From: an uncultured Candidatus Altimarinota bacterium
GTDB taxonomy: Bacteria > Patescibacteriota > Gracilibacteria > BD1-5 > JAGOOR01
DNA: 7,850 bases
Assembly: GCA_937920005.1 (NCBI GenBank)
Contig: CALETF010000081.1
Location: 1-7,850 of the forward strand
Direction of reading: 5' to 3'
Within the stretch, counting starts at the first letter, position 1. The number at the start of each line of letters is the position of its first letter. The notes under the pieces were generated by a model. It was not told where the DNA came from, did not search any database, and worked only from the letters and a program-made list of their open reading frames with translations. The position numbers were made by a program, and so were the translations under genes. Shown one piece after another: positions 6,390-7,850 of the stretch.

Positions 6390-7850
6390 ATGCGCGAACT
6401 TTTTGAAAAAATAGCTACCATTTTTGACGTCCTCTCGACACAATCTCGTATTGCGATGGTTTTGTCATGTTTTCTCGGTCTCATAGTATTTATTATTTTT
6501 ACTCTTGCTCGGTATACCTTGGCTGATCATGAGTTTTATAAAAAATTAGCTGACCGTCAGCAACTTCGTGAAGTCGAACTCTCTGTCAATCGTGGTACTA
6601 TTTATGGTACTATTGATCCAAATCGTTCTGAATCTCCAAATCCTTTTCAGACCACTATTTTGGCCACAACGTCTATTGCAAAAGATCTCAAAATAGATCC
6701 TTCTGGTACCTGTAATATTGATATGATGGAGCCGTTTTTGGCAGAAGTGGTCTACGAGCATCTCTGTGTGAATCGTTCACAGGTGAGCTGTTTTGATAAT
6801 GTTCTCAAATACACCAATACTTTTATTGTTCCAGAAAATTTTAATTTCTCTCGTGAGCAAATTATTGGCTTCCTTACACCAACTGTCCGTGAGCAGGCAC
6901 GACGCCTCTATAAGACTCGAATTTTTCTCGCAGAAGGTGTCAATTCAAATACCATTAATACACTTCTCGCGCTCGGAAATCCTGGTATTTCTGTTATAGG
7001 TGATGTCGTCTATGTTGATCCGACAAAATTTGACCGATCTCGAGGTGTCAATGATATTATCCAGCTTCTCTGAATCACTCCAGCATTTCTCGATGATGCC
7101 CTCGAGCTTCGTAAAAATCGAAATGTTGATATTGTTGAAAAATTGGATCCTGAAGTGGCCCTCAAGGTGATGGATAAGATAACGAGTCAAACGAATCTGA
7201 CAAAGCAACAACCGCTCAAAGATCAGGAAGAGTTTTTGACTAAGAATACATTTCATAAATGTCTCAAGTTGGTTGATCACTCTGTTCGTCAATATCCTGA
7301 GGGGCCAGCATTGGCACAAGTAACAGGATTTGTCGATCGTGATGGTATTGGCCGACTCGGAATAGAGTGATATTTTCACGATATCCTGGCGGGAAAATCT
7401 GGTCGTAAAGATGAGCGCCGCGATAGTCTCGGTCGTCCTATTTTTGACGAAGAAGCTGAGCAAGAAATCAAAGGAGCAGATCTCTATCTCACCATCGATC
7501 CAAATATCCAACATGCTGTCATGGAAGCTCTCGCAGAATGAGTCAGAACGACGGGTGCCAATAATGCTTCTGCGATTGTGATGGATCCAAAAACTGGCGC
7601 TGTGCGTGCTATTGGAAGTTATCCAACATTTGATCCAGATCGACCGGGGAATGTCGACAAAATCGTCCGCTTTATTCCTGCTGATCACGAAGAGCCAATC
7701 CGTTATCTTCTTGGAAAAACTCTTTTTGTTGAGTCACCGACAGGAACCGTGAAGAAGTTTTTTGAAAATCGTCTCGTGACGCTTAACGAACTGCATGATG
7801 AAGATGCTATGCTCCTCGAAATGGCAGACCCAAACAAAGTCTTCTATATT
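6390..7850 (+). CDS. Class B penicillin-binding protein (FtsI/PBP2 type), 3' end outside window
   Basis: 487 codons are visible, with UGA-Gly at residues 228, 327 and 384. It has a short cytoplasmic N-terminus, one membrane anchor (about 21-41, IAMVLSCFLGLIVFIIF), then the periplasmic-type dimerisation/pedestal region (about 55-340) containing NRGTIY (67-72). GRLGIEGYF (321-329) is the family's G-x-x-G-x-E box, whose second-last glycine here is UGA. The transpeptidase domain opens with YLTIDPNIQ (366-374) and ASAIVMDPKTGAVRAIGSYP (393-412). These enzymes cross-link peptidoglycan during division or elongation. The catalytic S-x-x-K, SxN and KTG motifs have not appeared by the window edge. A long segment follows SYPTFDPD without a PGS-x-F-K, so an insertion before the active site is likely. 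It starts 6 nt after the PriA-like gene. Whether it is FtsI or the elongation PBP2 cannot be decided. Confidence 0.92.

Noticed and set aside
505..7110. Frequent TCGAG/CTCGAG sequences on both strands
   Set aside because: They fall inside coding sequence and are explained by preferred CTC, GAG and CGA codons; spacing is irregular and they show no site-like context.
6945..7688. 247-codon minus-strand frame opposite the PBP gene
   Set aside because: The plus strand carries unmistakable class B PBP motifs across the whole span; the antisense product has no recognisable feature and its length reflects codon bias of the real gene.
1..7850. CRISPR arrays, tRNA or rRNA genes, insertion sequences, integrase or att sites
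   Set aside because: No regularly spaced repeats, no cloverleaf-like or rRNA-like segment, no transposase motifs and no terminal inverted repeats were seen on either strand.

Overview
ORGANISM. The window reads coherently only if UGA is decoded as glycine (translation table 25), the code of the Patescibacteria/CPR lineages Gracilibacteria (BD1-5) and Absconditabacteria (SR1). I count 33 in-frame UGA codons in eight of nine genes. Several fall exactly on family-conserved glycines, and every gene end visible here is TAA or TAG, never TGA. The DNA is fairly AT-rich and tightly packed, with gaps of 4 to 35 nt inside operons. No gene has a convincing Shine-Dalgarno sequence. I cannot separate the two lineages from sequence alone.

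LAYOUT. Two divergent operons share one 176-nt intergenic region (4361-4536). The minus-strand operon runs from 4360 down to 17 and has five genes. In order they are: a secreted beta-strand-rich protein ending in the Gly-Phe typical of outer-membrane barrels (3512-4360); a 561-residue helical protein of unknown family (1816-3501); two tandem paralogous small proteins of unknown family (1390-1803 and 915-1373); and a chimera joining the N-terminal half of an FMN-dependent alpha-hydroxy-acid oxidase to a complete DUF1993 domain (17-910). The plus-strand operon starts behind a good sigma70-type promoter (4404-4431). It encodes an HxGH nucleotidyltransferase (4537-4983), a small coiled-coil protein (5019-5546), a truncated and catalytically degenerate PriA-like protein (5553-6383), and a class B penicillin-binding protein that runs off the right edge (6390-7850+).

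HOW THE GENES MAY WORK TOGETHER. The plus operon mixes cell-wall synthesis (the PBP, perhaps the nucleotidyltransferase as supplier of an activated wall or surface precursor) with a PriA relic that has kept its DNA-binding domain but lost the ATPase motifs. The minus operon is mostly genes I cannot assign to a family. Its shared transcription direction, tight spacing and secreted first product suggest a lineage-specific cassette, possibly concerned with the cell surface, but its function is not shown by the sequence.
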